Counted from the stretch's first letter, positions 51,083-64,000 are shown. The stretch is DNA of 64,000 nt from Acanthochromis polyacanthus (GCF_021347895.1 NC_067124.1:20264521-20328520); one strand, 5' to 3'. Notes: generated by a model not told the origin, from the sequence alone. Translations and numbers: made by a program.

Positions 51083-54000
51083 TTAATCGGAGGTCTCGGG
51101 AGGTGGTGCTGAAGGGCTGTGCTCCTCCTTGTCTCCTTTCAAAGAAGACGGTTTTCCCTGAGAACCCGGTGAGGACTGCTGTGCTTTGATTGGGCATGTG
51201 GCAACCATGTGATCGATGCTCTGGCAGAAGTGGCACTTCTTGGGTTGGGGTGGTAGCTTGCACTCTTTGGCATGGTGGTCCAGGCCTCCACAGTTGTAGC
51301 ACCTACATGAGTAGAAAGATTTCAGACACTATGCTTGATTAAAATGGAAAGAATTGATTGTGCCAATTAAATATTAAATATTAGACTCTAAAGCTGATAA
51401 AGCCACTATGCTCGTACCAGATTAGTTTTCACTGACTGTTTCTGGAGGTTCTAAATTTCAAACTGTGAGAAAGAACTGAGGTTTAAACAGTACAATACAC
51501 TAAAGTTCAATTATGACCTGAAATAAATAAACCACCTTAGCTAATTTGATATCTAAAGGGATCCAATAGAATGATCTTCAGAGTTAGGTAATGATGCTTT
51601 GTGGCTTCATCACTACAACTGAACTCTTTTCCATTGATGTAGAAATGTGATCCATTGTTAATCTAAAAGTGTGGAAAATTGATGCCTGAAGGAGACAAAA
51701 AAAAACATATCTAGCCCATATCACACTTGTCCAAGCTGAATATCAACTTCCACATCAGGTGAGATGTCCTAAAATGTCAGATTTGTCTTAAAAGCACTGA
51801 GATACTTTCCCCTTCTTATGAATTTAGAAACAGTTTCCGAGTGTCAAATTCTGCCTATGCATCAACCAGAGCAGTCTGAGTAAACTATCTCTGTAAAGTA
51901 GCAATAACCAAAGCACATTTTTGAGAGTCATGTCCTTTGAGTTACAACTGTTTGCCACTAGATGGCAACATTTCACCTGGAAATACCTGCGTTTGCATTT
52001 GGACTTTAATCTCTGAGGGCATTCCAGGTCACACCAGCTGCTAGTATAGAGTGGAGCATTGAAAAGCTTTTCACATTTGGTAGGTGATTGAAATTTTCAA
52101 CCAAATTACTTGTAATCTTTTGAAGATTGATGGAAATGGTAAATATTTCAGTAGCAGGGTTATTTTCCTGTGGTCCTGTTCAAGTTAACATCGAACATAC
52201 TATCTTAAGTATTGTGAAGAGCTTGGCTGATTTATAAGTTTTTCACTGCCAAAAGTTTCAGGCTGGACCCATCAATATAAGACACCCTTTTCACTGGCAT
52301 TGAATTTTAGAAAGGACCACCTTGAGAGGTCAGTGAAAGCCTTCAGGGGTGCCATCAGCCACCCCTGTTCAAACATAATCCGTAGAATAGCCACGTGTAC
52401 AGGGGTGGAAGACAGATGGGTGGTGGGCGTGTGGTGGTTACTCTATGCTTTTGACGATTCACGCTACCTTTGTAGCAGCAGATGAGGTTTGAAGAGGGCG
52501 GCTGCCGAGTGGTGTTACTTTGTAACAGCGGCAGTTGGGATGGTGTCAAGGTCTATACCATCACATCACAGGAGTTCGCGACATCAGCATCCATCAGGAT
52601 ACAAGTGGAGGGAAGGGGAAGTGGTCCCTTTGTCTAAAAAAGCTGCAGTAATGACCTCTGAACCCTGACCCGAACCCTCCCAGTCCTAACCCTGCCCCCA
52701 GCTCTCTCGCTTTTACTTATACATTGTTGCCATGGCAACAGTGACCTTTCACCCCTTGCCTGGGCTCTTGCATCTGTTATCAATTAAATGGATAGGAGTT
52801 TTTTCCCCTCCCTTAGTCATATATATATACACACTCACTCTCACAAAGGTGGTCTATGAAATGTGGACTGAAAACAGTTGTTCACTCTGGTGGCAAACAT
52901 GAAGCCAGGAAGAGAGCTAGAATGACACAGTACACTTCTTAAAATGTTTGATTGTTGGTTATGAATACAATCAGTTAATCACACATAAATCCATTAAACA
53001 CAGTCCAGAGTTGCATAATGAATTGCGCGAAAGGGGAACGATACCTTATCCACAGATCAGTGTGGTCTAAGGAGAGGTATTGAACCACTGTGGGCCTCCC
53101 AGGACTCTTTGAGACAGTAATGATCTCTGTTCTCACACTGACTAGTCTCTGGCTGTAATCACAACTGACAGAGGGGTGAAGTTGAGACACCTCTAACCCT
53201 GCATTATATTGATATTCAAAGACTGCCCCCCCCCCCCCAAAAAAAAAAAATCGAGGCCCTCTTAGATCTCTTTTCTTTCTTTGCTGGGGGGGGGGGCATT
53301 CTTGTGTTTGCATTAAATCTCCCTTTCAGAAGAAATGTTTTTCCTTTTCTGTAACTTTCATTTGACCTAGACTCATGAAAATAGCTCAGATTTTTTTCAA
53401 GGACTGTGTACAGGTTGATTTCAAATGGCAATATAAAAAATCCCTACTGTTGCAGAAGAGAGATGCTTCAGAAATGCTTTCTTCTTGTGGCAACACAGCA
53501 CTGTATAGGACTACATCCATAAAACTGAATTAGTTATATTTCTACAATAACCAAAAGATAACTTATGTCAACTTAATGTTTTCCACATTGTGATTTTGGA
53601 GGTATTACTTTGGATTTGGAGTTACAAATCGCATTGGTAGAAGAGCTTTAGGAGGGAATAAAGAGTAGGTTGGTGTGAATTCATCAGGGACCAGCAGATT
53701 TAAACAGTTATTGATCCAGGTCACACGTCAGGCCTGCTGATGTGACCCTTGGTACGGGTAGTAGTGGGGGTTGGGGTCGAGGAAGAGGAAGGAAAAAATG
53801 TTAGAAACTACAACACTATTGTATATCTGATCCAAACTGAACACAACAATGACTGTTTGTGGATTGCTGATAATGTAAAGTTGGAGTATTTGTTGCTCCT
53901 CAGTGAAAAAAAATCTTCAAATTGTGAAGATTTTTGCATTTTTGTAGATATACTGAAAAATCAAAGGTCTCTTTATGAGTTGAGAAAATGATCAAACTTT

Positions 54001-57000
54001 CAAAGCTTGATAATCCATTTCAAGAGCCACTGACTTATCTGAAAAATAAATCATCTTATAGCTGAAAACACACCTGTTCTTCATAGTTGATGTTTGGATA
54101 TGAACGGGTTCCGATAGACAACTTGTTAATCTAAGTTTTACGACTATTATCAATGAATTGAAGCATTTTTTTTTCTGCTAAATTTCCTCTGTATTGCACT
54201 CATTTGAACTTTTATCTGACGCTGGTATTCTTTCAAAATTTCCTCTTCCTGTCTCTGATTCTTCTTCAGTTCATCTCTGCTCACCTGTCTCCCTTCGAGC
54301 GTCGCTTCTGGACCTTCTTGCCTTTGGGTCTCCTCTCGCTGCCTACACAGTGGATGCCACCTGGACCGGTAACTCGCTGCGACTCGAGGCCCTTTGATGA
54401 CTTCTTGAAGGTAAATTCGACTGCCTCGCCCTCCTTTAGGCTGCGGAAGCCTTCCATGTGCAACTTGCTCTGAAATGAAACATGGTGGGACTTTGTTACT
54501 GATTGGGAACTTTCAAATGTGGAATGATCATGATAAATAGTTGAGAAGACTGGAACCAGAAAAGAATAAATGAATGTTACAATGATTTCCCCATTGCTAA
54601 TATACTTGGTAAGAAATAAATTGTGATAATTGTATCTTTTAAAACTTCCTATACCACTGCAGTTACAAAGTCACCTCTAAACAGAGCGTGTGGAGACTTT
54701 GACCCATGAGAACAACCCCCGTCCATTTTTCACTGTGTGATACTATCAGAACTCGACCGCACTTATCAGGTATTTTAAGGTGATCACTATGCCTCACCTG
54801 ATAAACAGACAAGCACTACAAAGCTTGCTGTTCCCACTCACCGGAGCAGTTTGCACACATTGTCCTGCAAATCACTCTTGCCTTAATGCTGCATTGTCTT
54901 TTTGCCGTGTTTGAGAGGTAAACCTGATGAGGATAACCTTCAACCCATCCCCCCCTCCAGAGGAACAGCATTCCACATTGCTTACTCCCACCCCCATCCC
55001 TCTTCCCACTCACATCACAAAGCTCCACTAACACACTGATCACCACCACTAACCCTAAACTGCAGGATGCAGGGTTTGGTGCTCAGGCTGGGGGTGGGGT
55101 GAGAAGGCACCAAGGCTTTTCTGAGAGGTTGGGGGGTCAGGGTGACATTCCTTAGATAGTTGTTTGGCAGAAAGACATGAAAGATAAAAGGTGAGGGAAA
55201 GCACAAATGAATTACACCTCTGATATTAGCTAAAAAGAAATCTGATATTTCTTTGTAGAAGAAACCTGATGATTTCATTTTGTTATGATTTTGATGAACA
55301 GCAACAATAGAGAGTTGTGCTAGCCCAATAAGTTAATAAGAGGGCAACAATGGAAGTGAAGGTTTGAATATGTTGCGAGAAAAAAATAACCTAGCCTCTT
55401 GCTTAAGTACATATTCACTGACGCTGTGTTCACCTGAAGTGACCATTGAGGAGGTTCTTCTTGATGACAATGTCTTTCCAAAAGCCTTTAGAATTCTCAA
55501 AGAAGGGAAGGAAAGATGAAGGAAATGAAGGTGTGGTGTGACTGTGAGAATAAACCTAGACTAGCAAAAACAACATGGGAAACCCCTGTCTAAAACTCCC
55601 TTAGTGTAGCTGGAAGATTAAATTGTCACGGATCCTAGAGACTGTTTACATAGAAAGATTATTCCAAAAAGATGGCAGGCTTGTTTTGATAAACATTAAT
55701 CTCATTTTCTTTGATTCATTTGTGAGGAAAGCCACATCCATCTACCACTTGTAAACCAGGAAGTGTATTCTTTGTTCGCTAAATTTCACAAGTCACGCAA
55801 TTTATTTTAAGAACTATCCTTTCGGGAACTTAAAAAGGCAAGCAGTTAATCCCCAAGGTGCAGTTTTAGATTAAACCCACAATTATGGCATGGTAGTCAT
55901 GGAAATTTGCTTTGGATTCTTTACAAACAGCCAGTAAACTGCATCGTACCAACAATAAAACAAGTGGCTATCTTCCCTAATCACCATTCAGTCACAGCAG
56001 AGCATCTGCTGCAATGTTCTGAGCAGCAAGAAAACATGATTGGTGAGCCATGACGTTTGAGTGGCAACATAGACATGCGCGGAGCCCCAGTCCCATCAGG
56101 CCTCTCTGCCCGGGTGACTATTAACCCACTTCCTCTCCCATGTGTGACCTTCCCCACCCCCATAACGGACCCTCACCAGCCACATGGCCCGATCAGTTTC
56201 TTCTCACACACAGGTACAGGATCAGGGTGGGGCCTTTTAACTTTGAACGACCTGATGCTGAGGTGTTATTAGCAGGGTGTACTGTAAACTGAATGTGTCT
56301 GGAAGCCAAGTGAGGCAGAGAAAGACATCAGAGCAGCGAGGGACAATAGCAGGACTACTGCCGAGACAAAGAGGGGCTCACTCACGGCCGAGGGGTGCTT
56401 CATTCGAATGCATGGCTCTATTGTCCACCTGCACAAAAGGCCAGCGGACCCTGGGAGTTAATTTTCCTTGACACGCGGCCACTAATTTTAGGACAGGGGC
56501 CTTTTGGTTTTCCATAACTCCCATACATTCATCATGCACGCACGTGTGTCTAGCTTTTATAGTGACTGAAAGTTAAATAAGTCATTAATTTTCTTTTGGA
56601 TACAATGAAAACAATCACTGAACTGTGAGTTTCCATCCTCAACTGAACTCACGTTATGGGTTGTAGTATGAGTAATCAAATACCAATTTCCAGTGCATAG
56701 TCAAACAATGTTTCAGTTACAACTGAACAGTCAAATCTCTCTGTATGCATCACTGGAAGACAACAGCAGAAAGACAGAAATAAGTAGCTCGAGAGAACAT
56801 GCAAACTCTCAGAATATGATGCAGATGATAAACCTTTTTGTAAGAAGTCCTCGAAAATTAAGTTAAAGCTTCAAAAAAAGGAATGAAGCCTTGGTAGATG
56901 GACGTCTCCACAGCTAAAGGCCTTGACGTGGTGGCGTGTGAAAAAGGAAATTTACCTAAAATACAACCCAAAGTCTCCTTTAAAGGTGTGTTAGCTTTGA

Positions 57001-58588
57001 AGAGCTTCCACTACCTCACACATAGGGGGTTGAGCAGACGGCAAGGAGCCTTTAATCACATTATGACAGGAACTTTGAGGTGAATGAGCAGCCAGTGGGG
57101 ATGCCTCTCATTCACATGCTAAACCTCTGTCTCTATCTAGGAGGGAAACGCACCCCCACCTTCATTACCATCGACACTTAAACACTTAAACGTTGGATGG
57201 AGGTTTAAGATGAAAAAAGTATCGATATTACCCCCAAAACATGCATCTAACCTTCAAAAAAAATAAATAAATAGTGATCAACCCTATTTCAGATGTGGTG
57301 CCGTCTTTAATGAAGTAAATATATTAGCCAAAAATATTTTTTTGAAGGTTCATTTTGTCAACAGATGTAATCATAAATGACTAAAAAAAAACACTGAACA
57401 AATATCATTGATTGATCATTGACTGAGCATTGATGTAAGTCTGTTAACGCATGTAAGCTTCAATGAACAACAAAAAACTCACTCTCATTTCTCCCTCACT
57501 TTGTATCAGTGTCCTACAAACCACGAGGGAGGCCCTCTGCTCTCCTCTGGCTGCAACACGTGTTTCCTAAAGGGAGAAACACCCACCACAGTGCAAAAAA
57601 AGACCCTCATCTAAACCGGTTAAATACATCCAAACTTCATCCTAACACTTTAAAACGCTTGGTTAAGTAGTTCATTTTCTATGCATTTGAAGTTTTCAGT
57701 ACTTTTATTGACCTATCATCAATTTGCGGCTTGAACAAGAGGGAAAAAACACAGGATAAATTGATTAAACTTCATTAGACACAGGTGGAGGGGGGATCCA
57801 GCTCCTGTCTGTGAGAAATTCTGCACGCTTGAGGAGGGAAATACATTGTCAGATTTGGACTTTTGCAAAACCTAAACGAGTTAGGAAGAGAAATCAATAA
57901 GTACGACTAGATAGGCTGTAGTTCCAGCGATCCTACCTGATGGACAAATACATCAACCGGTTCGTCCAGAGGCACTCCCTCTCGGTTGGTCATGGATAGG
58001 AAACCGAAGCCCATGCGGACATTGAACCATTTACACACGCCGATCCCTTGAAAAGACTGTGAATCTTCCTCGATGCTGGGTCCTTCATCCTCCTCGGTCT
58101 TACATACTCCTGCAACGAAAAAGGCATCCAGTTACAAACACACGCTGTAAATGAATGCGTGCGTAAAAACGCTGCGTAATGTATCCAAAAAATGTTTGAA
58201 ACCCGAACAAACTTCTTTCTCTCGCCTTGTCGCATCAGTAATCAATAAGAATCAATGAAACGAACACAGCAGTAGCGCGCTTAGGCTGAGTATAGGCTAC
58301 ATTTGGTTTAAAATAATCAACTTTATAAACGAAATTCGGCAACATGCGAACTTTTTTCCATTACATATGCCACGAGTTGCTCCAAAGCAAGTGATCTTGT
58401 TGGCAGCATTTCTAAAGAGCGTTTTCTACATTGATAGACACACGAATTGCCCATCACGTGTGTGAACAATGCCCCTAAAATGCTCCATTACAATCGAACA
58501 GACAGTTCCATCAGAACACAACTTAATCAACTTGCAAAACGCACGAAGTCACCCAACCTGGGAATTCCTGGTTAGAAACGGAACCCAT
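51083..58588 (-). CDS. lin28a: RNA-binding protein LIN28A
   Basis: It binds the let-7 precursor loop and blocks its processing, and regulates mRNA translation in embryonic and stem cells. Coding exons in transcript order are 58558-58588, 57937-58109, 54285-54469 and 51083-51302 (TAA), 202 aa (human 209). Residues ~30-105 are the cold-shock domain: GVCKWFNVRMGFGFLSM, DVFVHQSKLHMEGFRSLK and EFTFKKSSKGLESQRVTGPG. A basic linker KGKKVQKRRSKGDR follows. Two CCHC zinc knuckles come next: CYNCGGLDHHAKEC and CHFCQSIDHMVATC, with all ligands present. The tail is Ser/Pro-rich (HSPSAPPPETSD). The start has a good context (GACATGG). Closer to LIN28A than LIN28B, because the C-terminus is short and lacks a long basic tail. 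Confidence 0.97.
52726..52739. promoter_or_regulatory. Perfect RFX X-box palindrome in lin28a intron 3
   Basis: GTTGCCATGGCAAC is the full symmetric RFX-factor consensus. It is surrounded by unremarkable intronic sequence. Function is inferred from the motif only. Confidence 0.55.
53226..53296. repeat. Facing C-run and G-run in lin28a intron 3
   Basis: A 13-base C run followed by about 12 A lies at 53226-53250, and an 11-base G run at 53286-53296. The two can pair as a hairpin with a ~47-base loop, or form separate G-rich structures. Homopolymer lengths may be inexact in the assembly. Confidence 0.6.
54470..57936 (-). other. lin28a intron 2
   Basis: A 3.5 kb intron without recognisable repeats. 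Patches of higher GC and less simple sequence (about 56030-56480 and 56900-57120) stand out from the AT-rich background and could be regulatory. No exon is supported in them. Confidence 0.4.
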
Positions 58589-61500
58589 GTCTTCAGTTCT
58601 TCCTTGAGCCAAAATTAGCACCCAAGCTACAGTGTCCCTTTTTTTCTGATTTAGCCCTCAAACTGGGTAATCCTCACTGATTGCCACTTTCATGCAAAAT
58701 GCACTGGAAAGCAGAAGCTGCGCAGCAAGAGGGAAAGCGGGAGAGGGAGGTAAACAAAAGGGGGCTGGCAACCTATTCCCCCTAAACAATGAGGGGTGGG
58801 GGGTCATCGGGGAGAATTTTTTTTCTTCTTACTGAAGAATCCCCCCCCTCCTCCCAAAACATCTTAGACAATGCAAACCCTGCCCCTCCAGAAAGCACTC
58901 TTAACTCTTCCCAGAGATAACTCCTCAACGTACCTTCTGCCATGTTTGCGGGCCAGTTTGCTCCCAGTGTTCAGCTGCTCTGCTCTGTCGATTCTTTCTC
59001 TCTGGAAACGCGTTTTGGCTCTCCTGCAGTGGTCAGCTCTGTTGGTCAATACAAATGACAATTTCTCATCTAACAAACCCCCCGCACTCTCGGTCACGTC
59101 CACGTGATTCACAATTACAGTCCCCAAGGATGCACAAGCATATTGTGTGATGGAAGGGCCCCAATGTGGGAAGTGGCCAGTCACTACGAACCAATATTAT
59201 ATCCGTTTATTCAAATTTGGACATCTGTGGTGGTGAGTTCGCAGATACTGTACATTGCAAAATTGCTATATCTGCTGTCGTTGGCATGATGAAGCATATT
59301 TCTGGATAAACACGTTCTCCAGAGGCTCTCAAATGACCACTAGCCTGTGCAAAAAAAAAAAAAGGTTTAAATTAGGCCTGCAGCACCAAATACCAAATGA
59401 AATAAATACCAATTTATATGATCAACACGTGAATTGTGACGTTTCTTCTTTATATTTTAGAAAGATTGTAGTTCATTCTTCTTTCTCTTCATATTTGCTC
59501 TCGTCATTCGTTTCCCTGTGATCAGACCATTGGTTTAGCTGTTGTCCCAGCACGCCAGAGAAAAGGTTTGTAATGGTAATCCAGATGAAATTTGGAGGAG
59601 GGGGCAGGGTTTTTCTCCTCATACAGCAGAGGAGGGACAGCTCAACTCAACCGAAGTGAAGAGATAATAAAGTAAAGAAAGAAAAGTAAAGCGGTGTTTG
59701 GATTAAAGGGAAAAAAGGATGCAAAACAATTTTATGAAAGCAACCCACGATTCAAGGTGGCTGCGTGAATGAACAAGCCGAGCTGGTCAAACGGATTCAT
59801 GGATCGATAGTGATTGATCACATCACGTTAAGATGTTGACTTCAAAACCTTGTGGATTGATGGATGTTTTCAAGACAGAGGAAGGCGGTTTAGACCAAAT
59901 GAAATAGCCGAAATGAGAAAAAGAAAAAAAACAACAAAACAAAACGAAAAAGCCAAATTAACCGACATGATTATTATTATTATTATTACTATAGTGCTTA
60001 AAACAAGGTAATGGGAAATCACACTGCCTATCTTTTCTATGCACACGCATTTCAATGTAACTAAAATTATTTAACCTAATATTATTTTTGTCCAAAAATA
60101 CAGCAAAAATACAAAACAATATATTTGAAATTGGTTTGGATTACTCTATATCACCAAATGCAAGCATTTATTTTGAAAATTCACATCATTTCTTTACTGA
60201 TACATGCACATATTCAAAAAATACTTAGATTAAGGAATAACTTATGCAAGAGAGGCATAAAATGAATATAACCTACAATATTTAGAGTATTTAGGCTAGA
60301 ATGTACATGAAAATGTCCAACCACCAAAACGCATGATGGATGTTTCAGAGTGTGGTATGGAGTTTATGGCAACTACCACAACGACCCCTTGTGGAACCGC
60401 TTATCACGCTATTTAAGGCCGAAGAAATGACACAACTGACAATATAATATTCTAAATTATAAGATTAGGGAAAGCTTTGCCTTCTATCGGAAACAGCATA
60501 AATTGAGAATTTAAAGAAGCAGAAAAACACTCTAATAACACGCAGGGCTGGTCTATATTATCATGGAAAACTGTGTATCTACCACATGTGTCTTTAGATC
60601 TGTAGGAAAATGCTTGCACCAGAGATCTATTTAGTGGTGCAGCTGGAGGTAGATCATGTAATATATTTCTATGAAGATTTGTCAATGCCATTAATAGGCG
60701 GTTTTTAAAAAAAATCTTCTTCACCTATATCTTTCTTTTTAATAATGTAGAACACATATTTCACACTGTTAAATTGGCATTTTGTAAAGCTGAATATTCA
60801 CGCCTTAATATACTTTATGTGGCCATTTGTCTGTGGCAGCCAGGGATGGGCGCCATTACGCTGATTGGATTGGGAAGTTTCCTGGACGACCCAGTGAAAA
60901 GTTGGTTTGTTTTAGATCTAGGTCTTGTATGAAAACAACAAAGAAGTCAAACCCCGGATCGGAGTCTCAGCAAATCAGATCATCTCCAATGAAGGGGTCA
61001 TTGCTTTTCAAGTGCTGCCTAATATGTTGGCAGGAGGAGGCCAAAGCGTTTGGATTGCACCTCTGGACTGGAGCCAAAGGGCTAATAAATTACAGTATAT
61101 TCTCTTGTTCTGACGATGGGGGGCGCTTTATTACAGCAGTGTATCCAGTAGACAACTTTTTAAAAGTCTTTGTGAAGAGATTGAAAGATAGATAAATAAA
61201 TAAGTAAATTAATATATCACAATATATAGAGAAAATATTTGAAATTAAATAAGTAAATAAAAAAATAAAATAGCTTGACCCCTCTGGTGACGCTAAACTT
61301 TCCTATGTTTCTGCATTTAGTTGAAAGGGATAAAATTAAAGGAATATTTTGCTTTTTATATAATATAACATAATATGTAATTCACAGATTCGTACTATTA
61401 GTAGTAAAGCTGCACTTGTTTCCCAGCTTTCCTGCTCTTTTCCTGTTTTAAAAGTGAACATCTAAACATACAGGATGTCACAGTTACAGATGTTGTACCA

Positions 61501-62832
61501 TAAAGTGATTATCTGACAAAAACTGATACCTCCTTTGTGTTCCAAATGAACCATTTCAGTCCTTTTTTGAACAGTTAAAATTGCTTTTAAGAAGCAGTAC
61601 TGTACTTGCCAAGAAGTGACTGCATCAACTACATTGTGACTGAAATGTTACTAATGCGTCAGAGTGACTTGATTTCATTCATGAGAGTCATATTTTATAG
61701 ATCTAACCTATGGGACAATAGCAGAAAGTGGATTCTTTATTTTATATATCAAACAGATCCATTAATCATGTCTAAACTCAATTTTAGATGCATCAAACAC
61801 ATACAGTCTAAACATCAGAAACCATACTAGAATTCTAGATTCTGGATTAATGAGTTAGTTATTTGGTTTGTAAAAAAAAAAAATTCTGAAACTGGTGATA
61901 AATGAAATTTGACAGTCTTCCTAAAAAGATACTCCAACCAATACAGCTGTTTGATTTATTGTTGCAGTGTAATCTTAAATGTCAGGCCTGGCGATGCTGT
62001 CCACTGAAAACAGTTCTTTGGTCACAGTTGTTCAGTTACAAGAAACGTTAAAGTTACCTAAAGACAACCACAGATGTAAAGCTATTTGCGTGTTAGGACT
62101 GTTTGATTCAGAGAACAGAAGCTACAGATGAATATAAACTCAGTGGGAATCAGTTTTTGGCAGAGCATCACTTCTTGGCACAACACAGTAAAGTGTGTTC
62201 AATAGGAGGAACACTAGATGTCAGTATAGGTCTTAACGCACAGTGCAGGACAAGTCAGGAGTTTTAACTTTATAAACATCATGATACTTGATTTCATGTC
62301 ACCATCTAAACAGTGATGATGATCTGCTTCAGATCTGCTGCGTTTAACTGACTGCCTTGGGGCTGTTTTATTTTCATTTCTTTTTAAACCTTTTTTTCTG
62401 TCTGTGCATCCGGAACTGACAGTGTACAGGAGAAACCAAGCAGCCACTGAAGCTTTAAACCAGTCATCGGAGATGATCACTTTTTTGTTGTTTTTGCATC
62501 AAGACACCAGGTCATCTGTGGATGGAGCAGCTTCTGGGCGGGACGCAGCATCCAGCTGGAGCAGGGAGGGAGCTCAGAGGCGGTCAGTTTAGAGATCGGT
62601 GAGTGAAACGTCTCAGATCGGGAACATATCCCCCCTTAGTAGCATTTAAGAACGAGATTCGATTCTCCTGCAGCGGTATCAGCTAGATCAGCAGAATGCG
62701 AAACATCAGGCTGCAGAAGAAAGTTATAAAATCCCTCAACCAACTGCGTCAAGTAGTCTGCTGCGACCGGGCTGCAACCATGTAGGCTCGTCCCTTTTCT
62801 CATTTAGATGCCATGCGGGACACTTTGGAGAG
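58589..62832. other. Intergenic region between lin28a and maneal
   Basis: Divergent starts flank this 4.2 kb stretch, so both promoters should be here. Minor features are short AT microsatellites (for example ATT repeats near 59970-59990). A GC-richer island at about 60830-61130 stands out in otherwise very AT-rich sequence. No supported coding exon, tRNA or transposon family was recognised. Confidence 0.5.
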
Positions 62833-62925
62833 TTGCTCGTAGGGTTGCGAGGTGAACTCCTTCTCGGTGCAGAAGCAGCGCAGAGGTTTATTTGCTCTCC
62901 TGGTCCACCGCCGCTCCAGCCAACC

Positions 62926-63436
62926 ATGGCGCGGCTCCGGAGGAAGGCTTGCGTCGCTCTGTTTCTTTTCATGCTCTTTATCTTTGGGACCATGATGGGA
63001 CTGAGGACGCTGAAGCCCAGTGACGGCTTCTCCGATCTGGCTCCGGGTTTGGATCTCCTCCCGATGATAGCAGGGAAGGTGGACCGGCGCTCCGTATCCC
63101 GTGATGCCACCACGTCCCCGGGTCAAGCCCGCCCGCCCGGCACCAACACCAAACCAGTTATTTCCAACTCCGGCCCCGAGGGGATTATATTTTACGATGT
63201 TCATATTTTCTACTACACTTGGTACGGAAGCCCACACATGGACGGCAAATACATTCACTGGGACCACATCCTTGTGCCACACTGGGACCCCAAAATTGCA
63301 TCCAGCTACCCCAGAGGGAGACACATGCCGCCGGAGGACATCGGCTCCAGTTTCTACCCGGAACTCAATCCGTACAGCTCGAGGGATCCGGACGTGTTGG
63401 AGTCCCACATGGAGCAGATCGGAGCATCCGCAGCAG
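62926..63436 (+). CDS. maneal: Glycoprotein endo-alpha-1,2-mannosidase-like, first coding exon
   Basis: MANEAL is a Golgi type II membrane protein of the GH99 endomannosidase family, which trims glucosylated mannose from N-glycans; activity of the MANEAL paralogue is less established. The exon gives 170 residues plus one base and ends at a GT donor (GCAGCAG|GTAAAG). The N-terminus MARLRRK is followed by a signal anchor at residues ~8-26 (ACVALFLFMLFIFGTMMGL) and a Pro/Ser-rich stem. The conserved catalytic-domain start includes FYYTWYGSPHMDGKYIHWDH, VPHWDPKI, YPRGRHMPPEDIGSSFYPEL and YSSRDPDVLESHM. The start ATG (CCAACCATGG) was chosen because MARxRR matches the family start; an in-frame ATG at 62833 lacks this. 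The MANEA paralogue is less likely because of this N-terminus. The remaining exons lie beyond the window. Confidence 0.93.
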
Positions 63437-64000
63437 GTAAAGTTCAGAGATGCAGTGTTCACCCTGAGTTTCTTGGAGAGGGAGAGACATAAAGAAGAAA
63501 AGAAAACAGCTGAGTGTTGTTTTTCTTGCTCAGCAGCTGCACAGAAATCTGGCTTCTATAAGCAGAAAGCTGCCTGCTGGAGGGGTACTAAACATTTTCA
63601 GCACCACACATCCACTGGACAGCTCCCCACACGCTCACACAGAGGTCCCCATAAATCTGCTGTTAGCGTTTATGCTGCACGACTTTAAAAGCCCCAGTTA
63701 TCAGAAATGAACACCATAGGCACACAGAAGAAGTAGACTACTTTCCTGGGAGTTTGAATATTTAAAAGATGGGTAATTGACTAAGATGTAATGTATTTTT
63801 TCTGATACGGAACATATATTTCATGTGTGGATCATTTATCTTTGGAAACTCTTGCAAATATTTAAGAAGTCTCGTGTAATCTTAAGGAAAAAAACCCTTA
63901 TGTCTTCCTTAAAAGAAAGCTAAAGCCTGTAGTCTGGTGTCAAGTAACATCCCGGAGCATCAGCCTGCACATGATAGGCCCTGATGTTTCTGTCCTGCGG
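63437..64000 (+). other. Start of maneal intron 1
   Basis: Intronic sequence after the donor; no exon or repeat was recognised. Confidence 0.6.

Noticed and set aside
62800..63462. 220-codon minus-strand open frame opposite maneal exon 1
   Set aside because: It is the antisense shadow of a clear MANEAL exon; no family resemblance or splice context of its own.

Overview
This is a vertebrate nuclear window, almost certainly from a ray-finned (teleost) fish. The genes are split into short exons with GT-AG introns. Gene order matches a human chromosome 1p block, and the interspersed repeats are typical of fish: several Tc1-like DNA transposon families, a tRNA-derived SINE and a solo LTR. All exon boundaries below were derived by hand from splice motifs, reading phase and recalled vertebrate family sequence. 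No database search was run.

Layout. (1) 156-6129, plus strand: the 3' part of a cytochrome P450 family 4 gene, with Tc1-like relics in one intron and a one-base frameshift in one exon. (2) 6.1-11.1 kb: a SINE, a Tc1 relic, a pair of direct repeats, and the probable 3' UTR of the next gene. (3) 11134-15913, minus: ppp1r8 (NIPP1), complete, 7 coding exons. (4) 17240-21172, plus: themis2, complete, 6 exons. (5) 22975-29039, minus: rpa2, complete, 9 exons, with a 2.1 kb fold-back element in intron 3. (6) 29.8-31.6 kb: a TA-flanked non-autonomous DNA element with a second palindromic element nested inside it. (7) 32123-34691, plus: smpdl3b, complete, 8 exons. (8) 35660-46490, minus: mecr, complete, 10 exons. 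Its introns hold three recognisable Tc1-type elements, a Tc1 relic, a solo LTR, a diverged tandem repeat and a GAA-rich tract. (9) 51083-58588, minus: lin28a, complete, 4 exons, with a probable 3.9 kb 3' UTR carrying let-7 and miR-125/lin-4 seed sites. (10) 62926-63436, plus: first coding exon of maneal, whose gene runs off the window.

The order ppp1r8-themis2-rpa2-smpdl3b is the same as on human 1p35. mecr, lin28a and maneal also map to human 1p34-p36, so this is a rearranged piece of an ancient linkage group. The genes are not an operon and act in unrelated processes: PP1 regulation, lymphocyte/myeloid signalling, DNA replication and repair, membrane lipid phosphodiesterase, mitochondrial fatty-acid synthesis, pluripotency RNA binding, and Golgi mannosidase.

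No novel multi-gene system was found. The most interesting signals are two GC-AG introns, a full-length Tc1 element inserted eight bases past a splice donor, a nested palindrome built from an element's own transposase start, the miRNA-site-rich lin28a 3' UTR, a perfect RFX X-box in a lin28a intron, and frameshifts that lie beside homopolymer runs.
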